Assembly (NCBI GenBank): GCA_023055505.1
Contig: JALIRH010000096.1
Coordinates: forward strand, 223,501 to 287,500
DNA from: Callipepla californica brunnescens
Taxonomy: Eukaryota > Chordata > Aves > Galliformes > Odontophoridae
Reading direction: 5' to 3'
Length of the DNA: 64,000 nucleotides
Positions 43,857 to 55,700 of the stretch are shown one piece after another. The notes below the pieces were generated by a model that had not been told where the DNA came from, searched no databases, and saw nothing but the letters and a program-made list of their open reading frames with translations. Numbering within the stretch: position 1 is the stretch's first letter; each line of letters begins with the position of its first letter. Both the position numbers and the translations under genes were made by a program.

Positions 43857-44219
43857 TGTTACAATGAAGGGTCGGGAACCCAGCTTGATGCTAGCTAATG
43901 TTCCATTTATTAAGCAACAACTCAAAGCTTAGATAGACAGAGAAGCAGTGTGTGTTAGGATCTAACTGGGGGAAGCTACAAGGATCTAATTGAGGGAATT
44001 TACACTCCTCAGTGTTAACAGGTCAAGAATATAAAACACTCCTAGTCATCTAAACAAACAGTTTCTTATTGCTATCCATTACTGTCTTCTGTTTCTTTTC
44101 ACTCCTTAGACATGGTTGTCTCAAGCTTATCAGCTTATCTTTACACAGCCTACGTCCAAGGTTTATGGCCTGATTCCTGCTTAGCTAACAGTTCCGTCTG
44201 ACTCCCACTTTTGCCATCA
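43857..44219 (-). mobile_element. 3' LTR of ERV-2
   Basis: Minus-strand LTR of 363 bp: begins TGATGGCA right after the purine tract and ends ATTGTAACA at 43857. A minus-strand polyadenylation signal AATAAA lies at about 43915-43920 (TTTATT on plus). No partner LTR is present in the window for comparison. The junction with the minisatellite is at ACAGAC. Confidence 0.78.
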
Positions 44220-44240
44220 CCCACTTCTCCCCCTTTCTGT
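44220..44240 (-). other. Polypurine tract of ERV-2
   Basis: AGAAAGGGGGAGAAGTGGG on the minus strand immediately before the LTR TG. It marks the plus-strand primer site of reverse transcription and fixes the LTR start. Confidence 0.85.
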
Positions 44241-44249
44241 TATGAATAT

Positions 44250-45397
44250 TTTCTTTGTAGCATTGTCAATCATCTTTTTGCGCACATTGTAAAATGCAAG
44301 GAAGTAACAGCAAAAGCGTTACAACGATCATCGCAATGTAGCACATCATTTTTAAGATACTGTGGAGCCATCCAGTGAGACCCCCATCCCGAGAATAATT
44401 TGTCCAACCAGTCCCAATCCCTCTGTTCCTGCAGTTTCTTCACTCCATCCCGTATGGTCTTGATACTTGCTTGAATTGAAACGGAATGTTCTGACAGGTT
44501 CATGCAGCACATTCCTTCGAAATCCTCCCAGCCATGGCCTTGCGCCAGAAGTAGGAAATCAGTAGCAGCGCAATTTTGTGGCGCAGCATGTCTGACACTG
44601 TCCGCATCAAGTAAAAGACCTGTTAAAGCTAAACTAGTGGCATTTCCTTGTTTTGCTAAGCAAGAACCCAGTTTGTTCAGTGTTGCCAAAGCTTTAGCAA
44701 CAGCAACCTGCGGTGTGAAAAAGGAAACGACTCCTATGGTCTCCCTGTTCCAAAACTTCATGTTATCATCACAATCTGATCTGAAGGTGTGGGTCATTCT
44801 CCTAAAACGGTGATGAGAATATTTCTTTCTCCACTGCAAGACAGTTGTCTCATTTCGGGTAAGGATAGTTAAACGCCCGAGACTACATGGCCCACCTCTA
44901 ATGTAAGAAGGAATGGCAGGCCATGCCCGGTCAGCGCAACTACGGAAAACTCCATCTGGTAACTGTAAAGGAGCATCTACTGATTTTGAAAGGCTGGGTG
45001 AGGTGTAATTACACCACAGAGTTTGGTTATTGATGGCTGCGTCTACGGGACTGACATCCCATAGTTTGGTTTTATTTTTTCCAGTAGAATGGAATCTCAG
45101 GCAGAAGTCCATTTTTATAGATCCTAAGAAATCTATTTCTTGTGGCTCTAATTTGGCAGACGGAAGATATGGAACCCATCCATCCCAATTATCTACTGAA
45201 TTTGTGCCAGTAAAGATTGCTCGTGAGGGACCAGGGATTGGCCACTCGTCTATGGGAAAGCCCACCAAGCGGGTAGAGAAGGGATTTTGCGCAGTTGCAG
45301 TGGCTAAGCAAAGTGTTTCCTGATGAGTAATATTAGCAAGTGTAAGCCACACATTCGTTTTTGGGAGGGTAATAAAACCAGTAGAGAGTCCTGACAT
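44250..45397 (-). pseudogene. env: ERV-2 env, partial (surface and transmembrane), frameshifted
   Basis: A 375-residue open frame (45397-44270). The surface part has several potential N-glycosylation sites (NIT, NKT, NQT, NYT, NET). A basic stretch RKKYSHHRFRR stands where the SU/TM cleavage site would be. The TM part has a hydrophobic fusion-like segment (VVSFFTPQVAVAKAL), the heptad-like QNCAATDFLLLAQGHG and the EGMCCMN motif, as in avian alpharetrovirus-like envelopes. The first cysteine expected in the CX6CC motif is tryptophan here (HGWEDFEGMCC). Near 44365 the frame breaks: the hydrophobic membrane anchor (MIVVTLLLLLP) is in another frame than the open one. No signal peptide precedes MSGLSTGF, and a TGA lies just upstream in frame. 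Defective; annotation only. Confidence 0.82.
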
Positions 45398-45429
45398 TTC
45401 AAGAAGTCAAGTCCATACAGTAGCTGGTC

Positions 45430-46260
45430 TCATCCTTCCTTGGTTGTGTTTTCATCTGTTGTCAACGAAGTCTGTTCCTCGCGGTATGGTTTCACGTTCT
45501 TCGCAGGAATCCACCTGGGGCCTTTTCCTGTGGAGACACAAGCATAACCTCTCCCCCATGTGACAAGAGGATATGGCCCCATTATCATACCTGTTTCTGG
45601 GTGGCGAATCAACACCGGAGCCTTGATTCTTCTTTCCAATGTGATATTCGAACTAAAATGTCGGACTATCGGGGGATTGGTATCTAGCAGAGAAGAATTC
45701 AAAAAGTGAAAACATCAAGAGCTTTATGTAGTCGCTCCTCAGGAGGGGAAGCTCCCATTCCCCCTTTCTGTTGTGCTAATAGACGCTTTAAAGATTGGTG
45801 TGACCGCTCAATTGACCTGGAGGGGAATGAGGGATCGCGGTGATGTGCATAATGCCCCAAGAATCCAGGAAGGCTTTTGTCGCAGCAGAGGTATATGCAG
45901 GACCATGATCTGTTTTTAATTGGGAAGGGATACCTAATGTAGCAAAAGCACGCAGCAAACGCTTGCGAACATCTCGTGCCTTTTCTCCTGTATGACAAGA
46001 GGAAAATAAAGCTCCGGAAAAAGTATCAATCGAGGAATGTGTATATTTCAGCTTACCAAACCATGGGTAATGTGTGACATCCATTTGCCATAGCTGGAGG
46101 CTCTGCAGATCTCTGGGGTTAACCCCCCCTGCTATTGATGGGAAAGAATGCCTCTGGCAGTCGGGACATACCGCTGTAATGTTTGATGCTTGTTGGGAGG
46201 TAAGCCCAGACTGTCGTTTAAGACCTCCAGCATTCTGATGAAAGAAGGAGTGGCTAAGTT
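45430..46260 (-). pseudogene. pol: ERV-2 integrase, broken
   Basis: N-terminal zinc-finger-like HSFFHQNAG and CPDCQRH lie at about 46245-46160, followed by the catalytic core with SIDTFSG and LKTDHGPAYTS (two acidic active-site residues). After a frameshift at about 45810 comes IERSHQSLKRLL with the third acidic residue. The C-terminal domain is PVLIRHPETGMIMGPYPLVTW, then KGPRWIPAKNVKPY (45620-45480). Domain order is complete, but the frame is broken, so it is inactive as read. Confidence 0.85.
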
Positions 46261-47229
46261 TAGCTTGCGCTATTCGGTCTGGTAAAACACGGACATATCA
46301 GCTTGAGATTCCCTTCTGCCGTGAAACCAGGTAAAGATGTGTGTGAGCGGATGTGCATTACAAAATAAGGATGAGTGTGGGAGTCTAAAAAAAAAAAAGT
46401 TCCTGGAACAAAATAAACAATGAAGAGTGAGAAATATTGCGTAATATGGATGCTTCTGCTCGCTGAACAATTCCTGCAACAGAAGCTGAGTCGGTAATAG
46501 GATTGAAAGGTGTGGACCATTTCCAAAAAACTCGGACAACAGCAGCTGGTTCCACTATTTGTGGAGAACCAGAAACAATTTCAATATCTGAATCCCATTG
46601 CTTCTGTTGATTATCCCACCATCAAATAACTGATTTGTGTGATCTTCCAGACCCATCCGTAATCTGGTAAGGGCCTGCAGCAGCTGATCACTTCTTTTTG
46701 GTGTGGATGTGAAGTGAACATTGAGGTTCAATAGCTTGTGTGACGGTGCGTGGGAAGTAAGGCTGCCTGTATAGCTTGCCAATGCCATGCTAAAGGCATC
46801 TGCTTGCTGATCAAGCCATTGTAAATACACATTTGTCACAGGTAAACAACTAGAGGAAAAGTCTACCCCTGATAACATCAGCAAGCGCTGCCTAGCTTTG
46901 ATTCTCAGGGAAGCAAACATCTCATGCTGTGTCAGGATTGTCTTTGTCAACTGGTTTGGCAAAAAAATCCATTCAATAATGAATAGTGGGTCTGGCCTTT
47001 GAAAATCCCACTGAAAAATTAGCGCATGAGGTTGTCGAGCAGGGTTGAGGATCATTAGAAAAAAAGGTAACTCCGGGGCACACCGATGAGCTTGTCTGTT
47101 AGTGCTAGCTGCAGCAACTTTTTGCAAGGCACTAGCCACTTCAGAGCCAAGACGGCAGGGAGAGTGTAAATCAGAATCCCCTTTCAGTAGTTCCAAAAGA
47201 GGATACAAGTCTGCATTAGAGATACCCAA
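46261..47229 (-). pseudogene. pol: ERV-2 RT thumb/connection and RNase H, broken
   Basis: Open frame 47229-46555 begins ISNADLYPLLELLKGDSDL (thumb/connection), contains MILNPARQPHALIFQWDFQ and ends in diverged text. RNase H-like pieces follow in other frames (TDSASVAGIVQRAEA at about 46500-46450). A T-rich run of plus-strand A at about 46388-46398 disturbs the frame. Identity follows from position between RT and integrase. Confidence 0.7.
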
Positions 47230-48056
47230 GAGCGCTCAGACCCAGTTAATTGATCCCAACCATTTTTGTACATCGTGTCAATTTTTCACATCAGTTTGTC
47301 TTTGTAAGGGCTAGGGAATGATAGTCTGGGCTCTGATGCACCAGCCTAAATATTTCCATGGTGATATTTTCTGCATTTTTTCAGGCGCAATACAGAAACC
47401 TGCCGAATTAACAGCAGTTGTAAGGAGGGCTACTGCTTCCTCCATGATCTCGTGATGTTGCGCGGTTACTAAGATGTCGTCCATCTAATGATACAATAAA
47501 ACATTTGGCATTGTGTCTGGAATGGGGCTAAGCACTTTAGCTACATACCACTGACAAATGGTGGGGCTATTTTTCATTCCTTGTGGCAGCACAACCCACT
47601 GGTATCTCTGCAACGGGGCTTGCATGTTGATGCTTGGAACTGAAAAAGCAAATGGAGGGGCATCCTCAGGGTGTAATGGACTATTAAAAAAGCAGTCTTG
47701 AAGATCAGTGCCAGTCAAATGCCAGTCTCGGGGAATCATAGTGGGTGACAGGAGGCCTGGTTGAAGGGCTCCCATATTTTCCAGAGCATCATTCATTTTT
47801 CTGAGGTCATGGAACAAGCGCCATTGACCAGTTTGTTTCTTAATGACAAATCCAGGTGAGTTCCAAGGATTAGTGGAGGTACAGTATGTCCTTTTGCTAA
47901 TTGTTCCGCTACCAAGTCTTGGAGGGCGCCAAGTTTTTCTAGCGGAAGGGGCCATTGATCCACCCATCTAGGGGTATCTGTTTTCCATATTAGCTTAAGG
48001 GCGTCGCACCTCTCAATGGCCCCTCCCGAAAATCTGACTTGATAGTGACTCCCCAC
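47230..48056 (-). pseudogene. pol: ERV-2 reverse transcriptase with stop at the catalytic motif
   Basis: The N-terminus has WVDQWPLPLEKL and LVAEQLAKGHT (48056-47880). A frameshift at about 47880 leads to NSPGFVIKKQTGQWRLFHDLR, the palm segment HLTGTDLQDCFFNSPLHP and LPQGMKNSPTICQ. The tyrosine position of YMDD is a TAG (47485-47487), giving stop-MDD. Further in-frame stops occur at about 47308 and downstream. Otherwise motif order is normal for a class II ERV. Confidence 0.88.
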
Positions 48057-48200
48057 TGAACCATAACATCAGGGCCCCATAAATATCATCGGAATTGGCA
48101 ACACAAACGGTTTGATAGTAGCTACCCGATCTTCAGGTCCTCTGATTGGAATGAACTCAGCACTTTGCTGGCTGTTCCTTGCACCTCCCACCCCAGCTAA
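48036..48200 (-). pseudogene. ERV-2 protease C-terminal remnant, first macrosatellite copy
   Basis: Minus-strand reading gives EFIPIRGPEDRVATIKPFVL then PIPMIFMGP, as in the C-terminal part of a retroviral protease running into RT. This is the portion shared with units 2-4 (52777, 57639, 62405). Left of 48036 the ERV continues only here, which marks the original junction. Confidence 0.65.
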
Positions 48201-51200
48201 TGTATGGGATGATTTGTATGATGTAACCCAAAACCAAACCCCAGGCCTACCCCTTCTCTCACCCTGACACTCGAACCAAACCTCCGCCTAAACCTAACCC
48301 TAATATCTAAGCCTAAGCCTAACCCTTCCAATTGCCCTAGCCCTAACACTAACCCTTTTCCTATACCTAACCCTGACCTCAACCCTGATCCTAACCTTTC
48401 CCTAACCCTAACACCAACCCGTAACATCATTTGAATCCTAATCCTATTCCAAACCTTAACCCTATCCCAAGGCCTAACCCTACTCTGACCTTTACACTCC
48501 AACTAACCCAACCTCGATCAATAAATACAAATGGAATCCTAAACCTAAACCTAAACCTAAACCTACTGCTAACACCACAAGTCAGCCTACTTTTCTCCCT
48601 AAATCTAATCATAAATCTCAAAAAATCTTTGTCCCTAACCCTAATCATAAATCCAGTCCAAACTCTGAAACTTTCCCAAAACCTATGCCTATTCCTAACA
48701 CTTACTCTTACCCTAAGTCTATCCCTAACACTAACCCTTCTCCCAGACACAACCCTAAAGCCAACACTAATCCTAACCTAATCTTTATCCTAATCCTAAA
48801 CCTAATCCTAACTCTTACCCTAATTCTAACTCTACCCTAACCCTAACTCTGACCCTCAAGCCAAACCCACATTTAAGCACAACCCTAATCCCGACACCTA
48901 GCATCAGATTACCACAACCCTAACGGAACCCTACCCCTAACACTAATGCTATGACTATCCCAAACCCTAACCCAAGTACTAGACCAAACCATACCCCTAT
49001 CCCTCACTCTAAAACTAACAACCCTAACTAAACTCTAACCGTAACCCTATCCCTAATACTAACACTAATCATCTTTTAAACACCAATGTTATTCCTATTC
49101 CTAAACCTTACCCAATCTCCAAATGAAATCCAAGGCCGGTGCCTTCTCACACCCTAACGATCAAACCAAACCTACATCTAAACCTAACCCTAAATCCAAT
49201 CTTTACCCTAAACCATACACTTGCCCTGGCCTTAACACTAACCCTTTCCCTATACCTAACCCTAACCCTAACCTTAACACTAATTTGAGGCCTATCCCTA
49301 GTAGGAACCCAAAACCTAATTGGAATCTGAATCCTGTTCTTAACCTTAACCCTAACACGACTTAACTCTACTCTGACCCTAAAAGTCAAATGAACCCTAC
49401 TCCTTACCCTAAACCTCAATCTAAACCTAAACCTAACCCTAAACCTAAACTTCACAAGAACACTCAACCTAATCCTAGCACTAACCTAAACTAAAACTAA
49501 AACAACTTTTTTGCTAACCCTAATCCTAAATCTAACCCTAACCCCAAAACTCCCCCAAACCTGACCCTAAACCTAATCCACTCCAAAATCCTTACCCTAA
49601 CCCTAACCCCAAACACCCTAATACTAGAACTAAAGCAATCCTTCACCCTAACCCTAAAACTAACAATTTAACTTTGACCCTAAAACTCAAATTCACCCTA
49701 CATACACTTGATGCTACCTAGGTTAGGGTCAGGCTCAATCTGGGTTTTGTGTTGGGGTCAAAGGGATAGGGTTAGGGTAGAGTTCGAGTTAGGATGAAGG
49801 TAATGCTTACAGATATGTTTAGAGAATGGAACAGGGTTAGGGTTAAGGTTAGGGTAAGGTTGAAGGTTAGGCTCAGGGACAGATTTAGGGTTAGAGTTTG
49901 GGTTCCTTTTAGGTTTAGGGATAGGGTTAGGGTACGGTTAGGTATTGTACAACGCTAAGTGTTAGCTTCTGGGTAAGGGATAGGGTTAGGGTAAGGGTTA
50001 GATTCAGGGTTAGGGTTAGCATTAGCATCAGGGTTAGGGTTATGGTAAGAGTTAGGATAGGGAATGGGATACAGTTAGGGTAAGGGTTAGGAATAGGGTT
50101 AGGGTTACATTAAGGTTAGGGTTAGTGTTTGGATCAGGGGTAGGGTTAGGAATAAAGTTAGAGTAAGGGCTAGGATTAGGGTTAGGGTTAGGGTAGGGAT
50201 ACGGTTAGGGTAGAGTTAAGGTTAGGGTAGGGTTAGGGTTAGGGTAGGGGTTAGGGATAGGGTTAGGGTTAGGGTTAGGGTTAGGTTAGGGTTTGGGTTA
50301 TGGTAAGAGTTAGGATAGGGATTGTGATACGGTTAGGGTAAGGGTTAGGAATAGGGATAGGGTTTGATTAGGGTAAGGGTTATTTTTTGGATTAGGGGTA
50401 GGGTTACGAATAAAGTTAGAGTTAGGGCTAGGATTAGGGTTAGGGTTCGGGATTGGATTAGTGTTAGGGTAAGGAATAAAGTTAGAGTTAGTGTTAGGAT
50501 TAGGGTTAGGGTAAAGTAGGGTTAGGGGTAGGGTTAGGGTTAGGGTTAGGGTTAGGGTTAGGGTTAGGGTTAGGGTTAGGGTTAGGGTTAGGGTTAGGGT
50601 TTGGGTTAGGCTAGGGTTAGGGTTAGGGTTAGGGTTAGGATAAGAATTAGGATAGGGATTGTGATACAGTTAAGGTAAGGGTTAGGATTAGGGTTAGGGT
50701 TAAGGTTAGAGTTAGGGTTAGGGTTAGGGTTAGGGTTAGGGTTAGGGTTAGGGTTAGGGTTAGGTAAGGGTTAGGGTTAGGGTAAGAATTAGGATAGGGA
50801 TTGTGATACAGTTAAGGTAAGGGTTAGGAATTAGGGTTAGGGTTAGGGTTAGGTTTAGGTTTAGGTTTAGGGTTAGGGTTAGGGTTAGGGTTAGGGTTAA
50901 TGTAGTTTAGGGCTAGGGTTATGGTTAGGGTTAGGATAGGGTTAATGTAGGGTTAGGGTTAGTGCTAGGAATCAATTTGGAGGAAGGAAAAGGTATAGGA
51001 ATTGGTTCATTGTTAGCGTTAGTCTTCAGGGTTAGGGTTCGGATTTAGCACTATGTTTCAGGTTCCTTTTAGGTTTAGTGATAAGGATTAGGGGTACGTT
51101 TAGGTATTGTACAATGCTAAGTGTTAGCTTCTGGGTGGGGGTTGGGGTTAGATTAAGGGTGAGGGTTAGGGTTAGGACTAGATTTAGGATTAGGTTTAGG

Positions 51201-52776
51201 AATAGGTTTTCTTTGATTGTTAGGGTGAGAGAAAGGTTAGGCCTTGGGTTTGTTTTTGGAATAGTTTTGGGTTTCAGAATAGGAATTGGGTTAGTATTTG
51301 GAATCTGATTGCTTTAGTATTAGTGTTAGGGTGGGGGTTAGAAGTTAGGTGAGCGTTGTGGTAATCTAATGCTTTGTGTTAGGCTTAGGGTTGGGCTTTT
51401 ACTTGAGGTTGGTGTTAGGGTCAGCTTTAGTTTGAAGGTAGATTTAGAGTTTAAATTGTGGTCATGCTTGGGATTAGTTTTAGAGTTAGGGTAAGATTTA
51501 GGTTTCCTTTCAGTGTTAGGCTGTGAGAATTGTAGGCTTTGTGTTTTTGGGTTTGTGTTGGGTTTAGGAATTGGAATAGTGTTTGGGATAGTATTAGCGT
51601 TAAGGCTGGGGTTAGAGTTAGGTGATGGCTGTGGTAATCTAATGCTTTGTGTTAGGTTTAGGGTTGGGCTTCCATCTGGGGTTGGTTTTAAGGTCCCATT
51701 TAGATTTCAGGAAGAATTGGAGTTCAATTGAGGTAACGGTTAGGATTAGATTTAGGGTTCTGATAAGGGTTAGGTTAGGGTTAGGGTTTGGTTCCAAGTT
51801 GTTTTTAGGGTTAGGGTTAACGTTAGGTTTCAGGATAGGGTTAGGAATATAGCTAGGTGTTTGTTAGGTAAGGTTTAGTCCTGGGGTTTCAGTTCGGGTT
51901 AGGTGAAGCGTTAGTTTTACAGTTAGAAGACATGTTAGGGTTAGGGTTAGGTTTTGGTGTAGATTTAGGTTTAGGGTAAGGGTTAGGGATGTAGATGAAG
52001 GTTTAGTGGAAGGGGTAGGGTTCTCTTTAGTTTTAGGACCAGGGAAGGGTCCTAAAAGGGCCTTGGCTAAGGGTGAGTTTTAGTATTTGATTTAGCGTTG
52101 CGTTCAGGTCTAGGTTAGTTTGAGTGTCAGGCTGAGAGAAGGGGTAGGCCTTGGGTTTGGTTCTGGCTTAGTGTTAGGTTTAGGAATAGGAATAGTTTTG
52201 GTGTTTGGATTGGGTTTGGGGTTAGTAGTAGGGATTGGATTGGGGTTAGTGTTAGGTGAGATCTGCGGTAATCTGATGCTTTCTTTGAGGCTTGAGGTTT
52301 GAGCTTAAACGTGGTGTTGGTTTTAGGGTAGGATTTAGGGCTAGGGTTTGGTTGAGGGTAGCATTAGGTTTAGGTTTAGGGGAAGGGTTTTGGTTAGGGT
52401 AGAGGTTCGAATTCTGGTTTGGGTTAGGAATAGGGTTCTGGACAAGGTAAGGATTTAGTCCTAGGTTTCCAGTTAGGGTAAGGTGAAGTGCTGGTGTTCT
52501 AGTTAGGAGAAGAGTTAGGTTGAGGTTTCGGGTTAGGTTTTTTTGTCGATTTAGGTTTTAGGTAAGGGGTAGATTTTAGACAACATGAGCTTTCTGGTCA
52601 GAGTAGGGTTAGGCCTTAGAATATGGATAAGATTAGGATAAATGTAGGGTTAGTTTCGGGTTTAGGTTAGTTTGAGTGTTAGGCTGAGAGAAGGGGAGGG
52701 CCTTGGGTTTGGGTTTGGTTTAGGGTTAAGATAAGGTTTAGGAATAGGAGTAGGTTTGGGGTTTGGATTGGGTTTG
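48036..52776. repeat. Macrosatellite unit 1 (4741 bp)
   Basis: Starts in ERV-2 at GACTTGATAGTG. It continues with the protease remnant, about 1.5 kb of CCCTAA-type degenerate sequence (48225-49716), an orientation switch at CCTAGG (49717-49722), and about 3 kb of TTAGGG-type sequence with perfect TTAGGG runs near 50537-50600 and 50705-50765. It ends GGATTGGGTTTG. ORFs of 60-116 residues recur at the same place in each unit and are rich in L/N/P/T or R/V/G, as expected from translated telomere repeats. Confidence 0.95.
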
Positions 52777-55700
52777 GACTTGATAGTGACTCCCCACTGA
52801 ACCATAACATCAGGGCCCCATAAATATCATCGGAATTGGCAACACAAACGGTTTGATAGTAGCTACCCGATCTTCAGGTCCTCTGATTGGAATGAACTCA
52901 GCACTTTGCTGGCTGTTCCTTGCACCTCCCACCCCAGCTAATGTATGGGATGATTTGTATGATGTAACCCAAAACCAAACCCCAGGCCTACCCCTTCTCT
53001 CACCCTGACACTCGAACCAAACCTCTGCCTAAACCTAACCCTAATATCTAAGCCTAAGCCTAACCCTTCCAATTGCCCTAGCCCTAACACTAACCCTTTT
53101 CCTATACCTAACCCTGACCTCAACCCTGATCCTAACCTTTCCCTAACCCTAACACCAACCCGTAACATCATTTGAATCCTAATCCTATTCCAAACCTTAA
53201 CCCTATCCCAAGGCCTAACCCTACTCTGACCTTTACACTCCAACTAACCCAACCTCGATCAATAAATACAAATGGAATCCTAAACCTAAACCTAAACCTA
53301 AACCTACTGCTAACACCACAAGTCAGCCTACTTTTCTCCCTAAATCTAATCATAAATCTCAAAAAATCTTTGTCCCTAACCCTAATCATAAATCCAGTCC
53401 AAACTCTGAAACTTTCCCAAAACCTATGCCTATTCCTAACACTTACTCTTACCCTAAGTCTATCCCTAACACTAACCCTTCTCCCAGACACAACCCTAAA
53501 GCCAACACTAATCCTAACCTAATCTTTATCCTAATCCTAAACCTAATCCTAACTCTTACCCTAATTCTAACTCTACCCTAACCCTAACTCTGACCCTCAA
53601 GCCAAACCCACATTTAAGCACAACCCTAATCCCGACACCTAGCATCAGATTACCACAACCCTAACGGAACCCTAACCCTAACACTAATGCTATGACTATC
53701 CCAAACCCTAACCCAAGTACTAGACCAAACCATACCCCTATCCCTCACTCTAAAACTAACAACCCTAACTAAACTCTAACCGTAACCCTATCCCTAATAC
53801 TAACACTAATCATCTTTTAAACACCAATGTTATTCCTATTCCTAAACCTTACCCAATCTCCAAATGAAATCCAAGGCCGGTGCCTTCTCACACCCTAACG
53901 ATCAAACCAAACCTACATCTAAACCTAACCCTAAATCCAATCTTTACCCTAAACCATACACTTGCCCTGGCCTTAACACTAACCCTTTCCCTATACCTAA
54001 CCCTAACCCTAACCTTAACACTAATTTGAGGCCTATCCCTAGTAGGAACCCAAAACCTAATTGGAATCTGAATCCTGTTCTTAACCTTAACCCTAACACG
54101 ACTTAACTCTACTCTGACCCTAAAAGTCAAATTAACCCTACTCCTTACCCTAAACCTCAATCTAAACCTAAACCTAACCCTAAACCTAAACTTCACAAGA
54201 ACACTCAACCTAATCCTAGCACTAACCTAAACTAAAACTAAAACAACTTTTTTGCTAACCCTAATCCTAAATCTAACCCTAACCCCAAAACTCCCCCAAA
54301 CCTGACCCTAAACCTAATCCACTCCAAAATCCTTACCCTAACCCTAACCCCAAACACCCTAATACTAGAACTAAAGCAATCCTTCACCCTAACCCTAAAA
54401 CTAACAATTTAACTTTGACCCTAAAACACAAATTCACCCTACATACACTTGATGCTACCTAGGTTAGGGTCAGGCTCAATCTGGGTTTTGTGTTGGGGTC
54501 AAAGGGATAGGGTTAGGGTAGAGTTCGAGTTAGGATGAAGGTAATGCTTACAGATATGTTTAGAGAATGGAACAGGGTTAGGGTTAAGGTTAGGGTAAGG
54601 TTGAAGGTTAGGCTCAGGGACAGATTTAGGGTTAGAGTTTGGGTTCCTTTTAGGTTTAGGGATAGGGTTAGGGTACGGTTAGGTATTGTACAACGCTAAG
54701 TGTTAGCTTCTGGGTAAGGGATAGGGTTAGGGTAAGGGTTAGATTCAGGGTTAGGGTTAGCATTAGCATCAGGGTTAGGGTTATGGTAAGAGTTAGGATA
54801 GGGAATGGGATACAGTTAGGGTAAGGGTTAGGAATAGGGTTAGGGTTACATTAAGGTTAGGGTTAGTGTTTGGATCAGGGGTAGGGTTAGGAATAAAGTT
54901 AGAGTAAGGGCTAGGATTAGGGTTAGGGTTAGGGTAGGGATACGGTTAGGGTAGAGTTAAGGTTAGGGTAGGGTTAGGGTTAGGGTAGGGGTTAGGGATA
55001 GGGTTAGGGTTAGGGTTAGGGTTAGGTTAGGGTTTGGGTTATGGTAAGAGTTAGGATAGGGATTGTGATACGGTTAGGGTAAGGGTTAGGAATAGGGATA
55101 GGGTTTGATTAGGGTAAGGGTTATTTTTTGGATTAGGGGTAGGGTTACGAATAAAGTTAGAGTTAGGGCTAGGATTAGGGTTACGGTTCGGGATTGGATT
55201 AGTGTTAGGGTAAGGAATAAAGTTAGAGTTAGTGTTAGGATTAGGGTTAGGGTAAAGTAGGGTTAGGGGTAGGGTTAGGGTTAGGGTTAGGGTTAGGGTT
55301 AGGGTTAGAGTTAGGGTTAGGGTTAGGGTTTGGGTTAGGCTAGGGTTAGGGTAAGGGTTAGGGTTAGGATAAGAATTAGGATAGGGATTGTGATACAGTT
55401 AAGGTAAGGGTTAGGAATTAGGGTTAGGGTTAGGGTTAGGATTAGGGTTAGGGTTAGGGTTAGGATTAGGGTTAGGGTTAAGGTTAGAGTTAGGGTTAGG
55501 ATTAGGGTTAGGGTTAGGGTTAGGGTTAGGGTTAGGTAAGGGTTAGGGTTAGGGTAAGAATTAGGGATTGTGATACAGTTAAGGTAAGGGTTAGGAATTA
55601 GGGTTAGGGTTAGGGTTAGTGTTAGGGTAGGTTAGGGTTAGGGTATGGTAGGGTTAGGTTTAGGGTAGGTTAAGGGTTAGCAATTAGGTTTAGGGTTAGG

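Larger units (their letters stand above)
43857..48200 (-). mobile_element. ERV-2: 5'-truncated endogenous retrovirus, class II-like pol and avian-type env
   Basis: Read on the minus strand from high to low coordinates: C-terminal protease (about 48190-48036), RT, connection and RNase H, integrase, env, PPT and 3' LTR. Gag, most of protease and the 5' LTR are missing, because the element is cut by the macrosatellite. RT has MDD and LPQGMKNSPTICQ as in beta/alpharetrovirus-type elements, and env resembles the alpharetroviral TM. Many in-frame stops and several frameshifts show it is dead. The protease end also appears at the start of each later macrosatellite unit. Confidence 0.88.
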
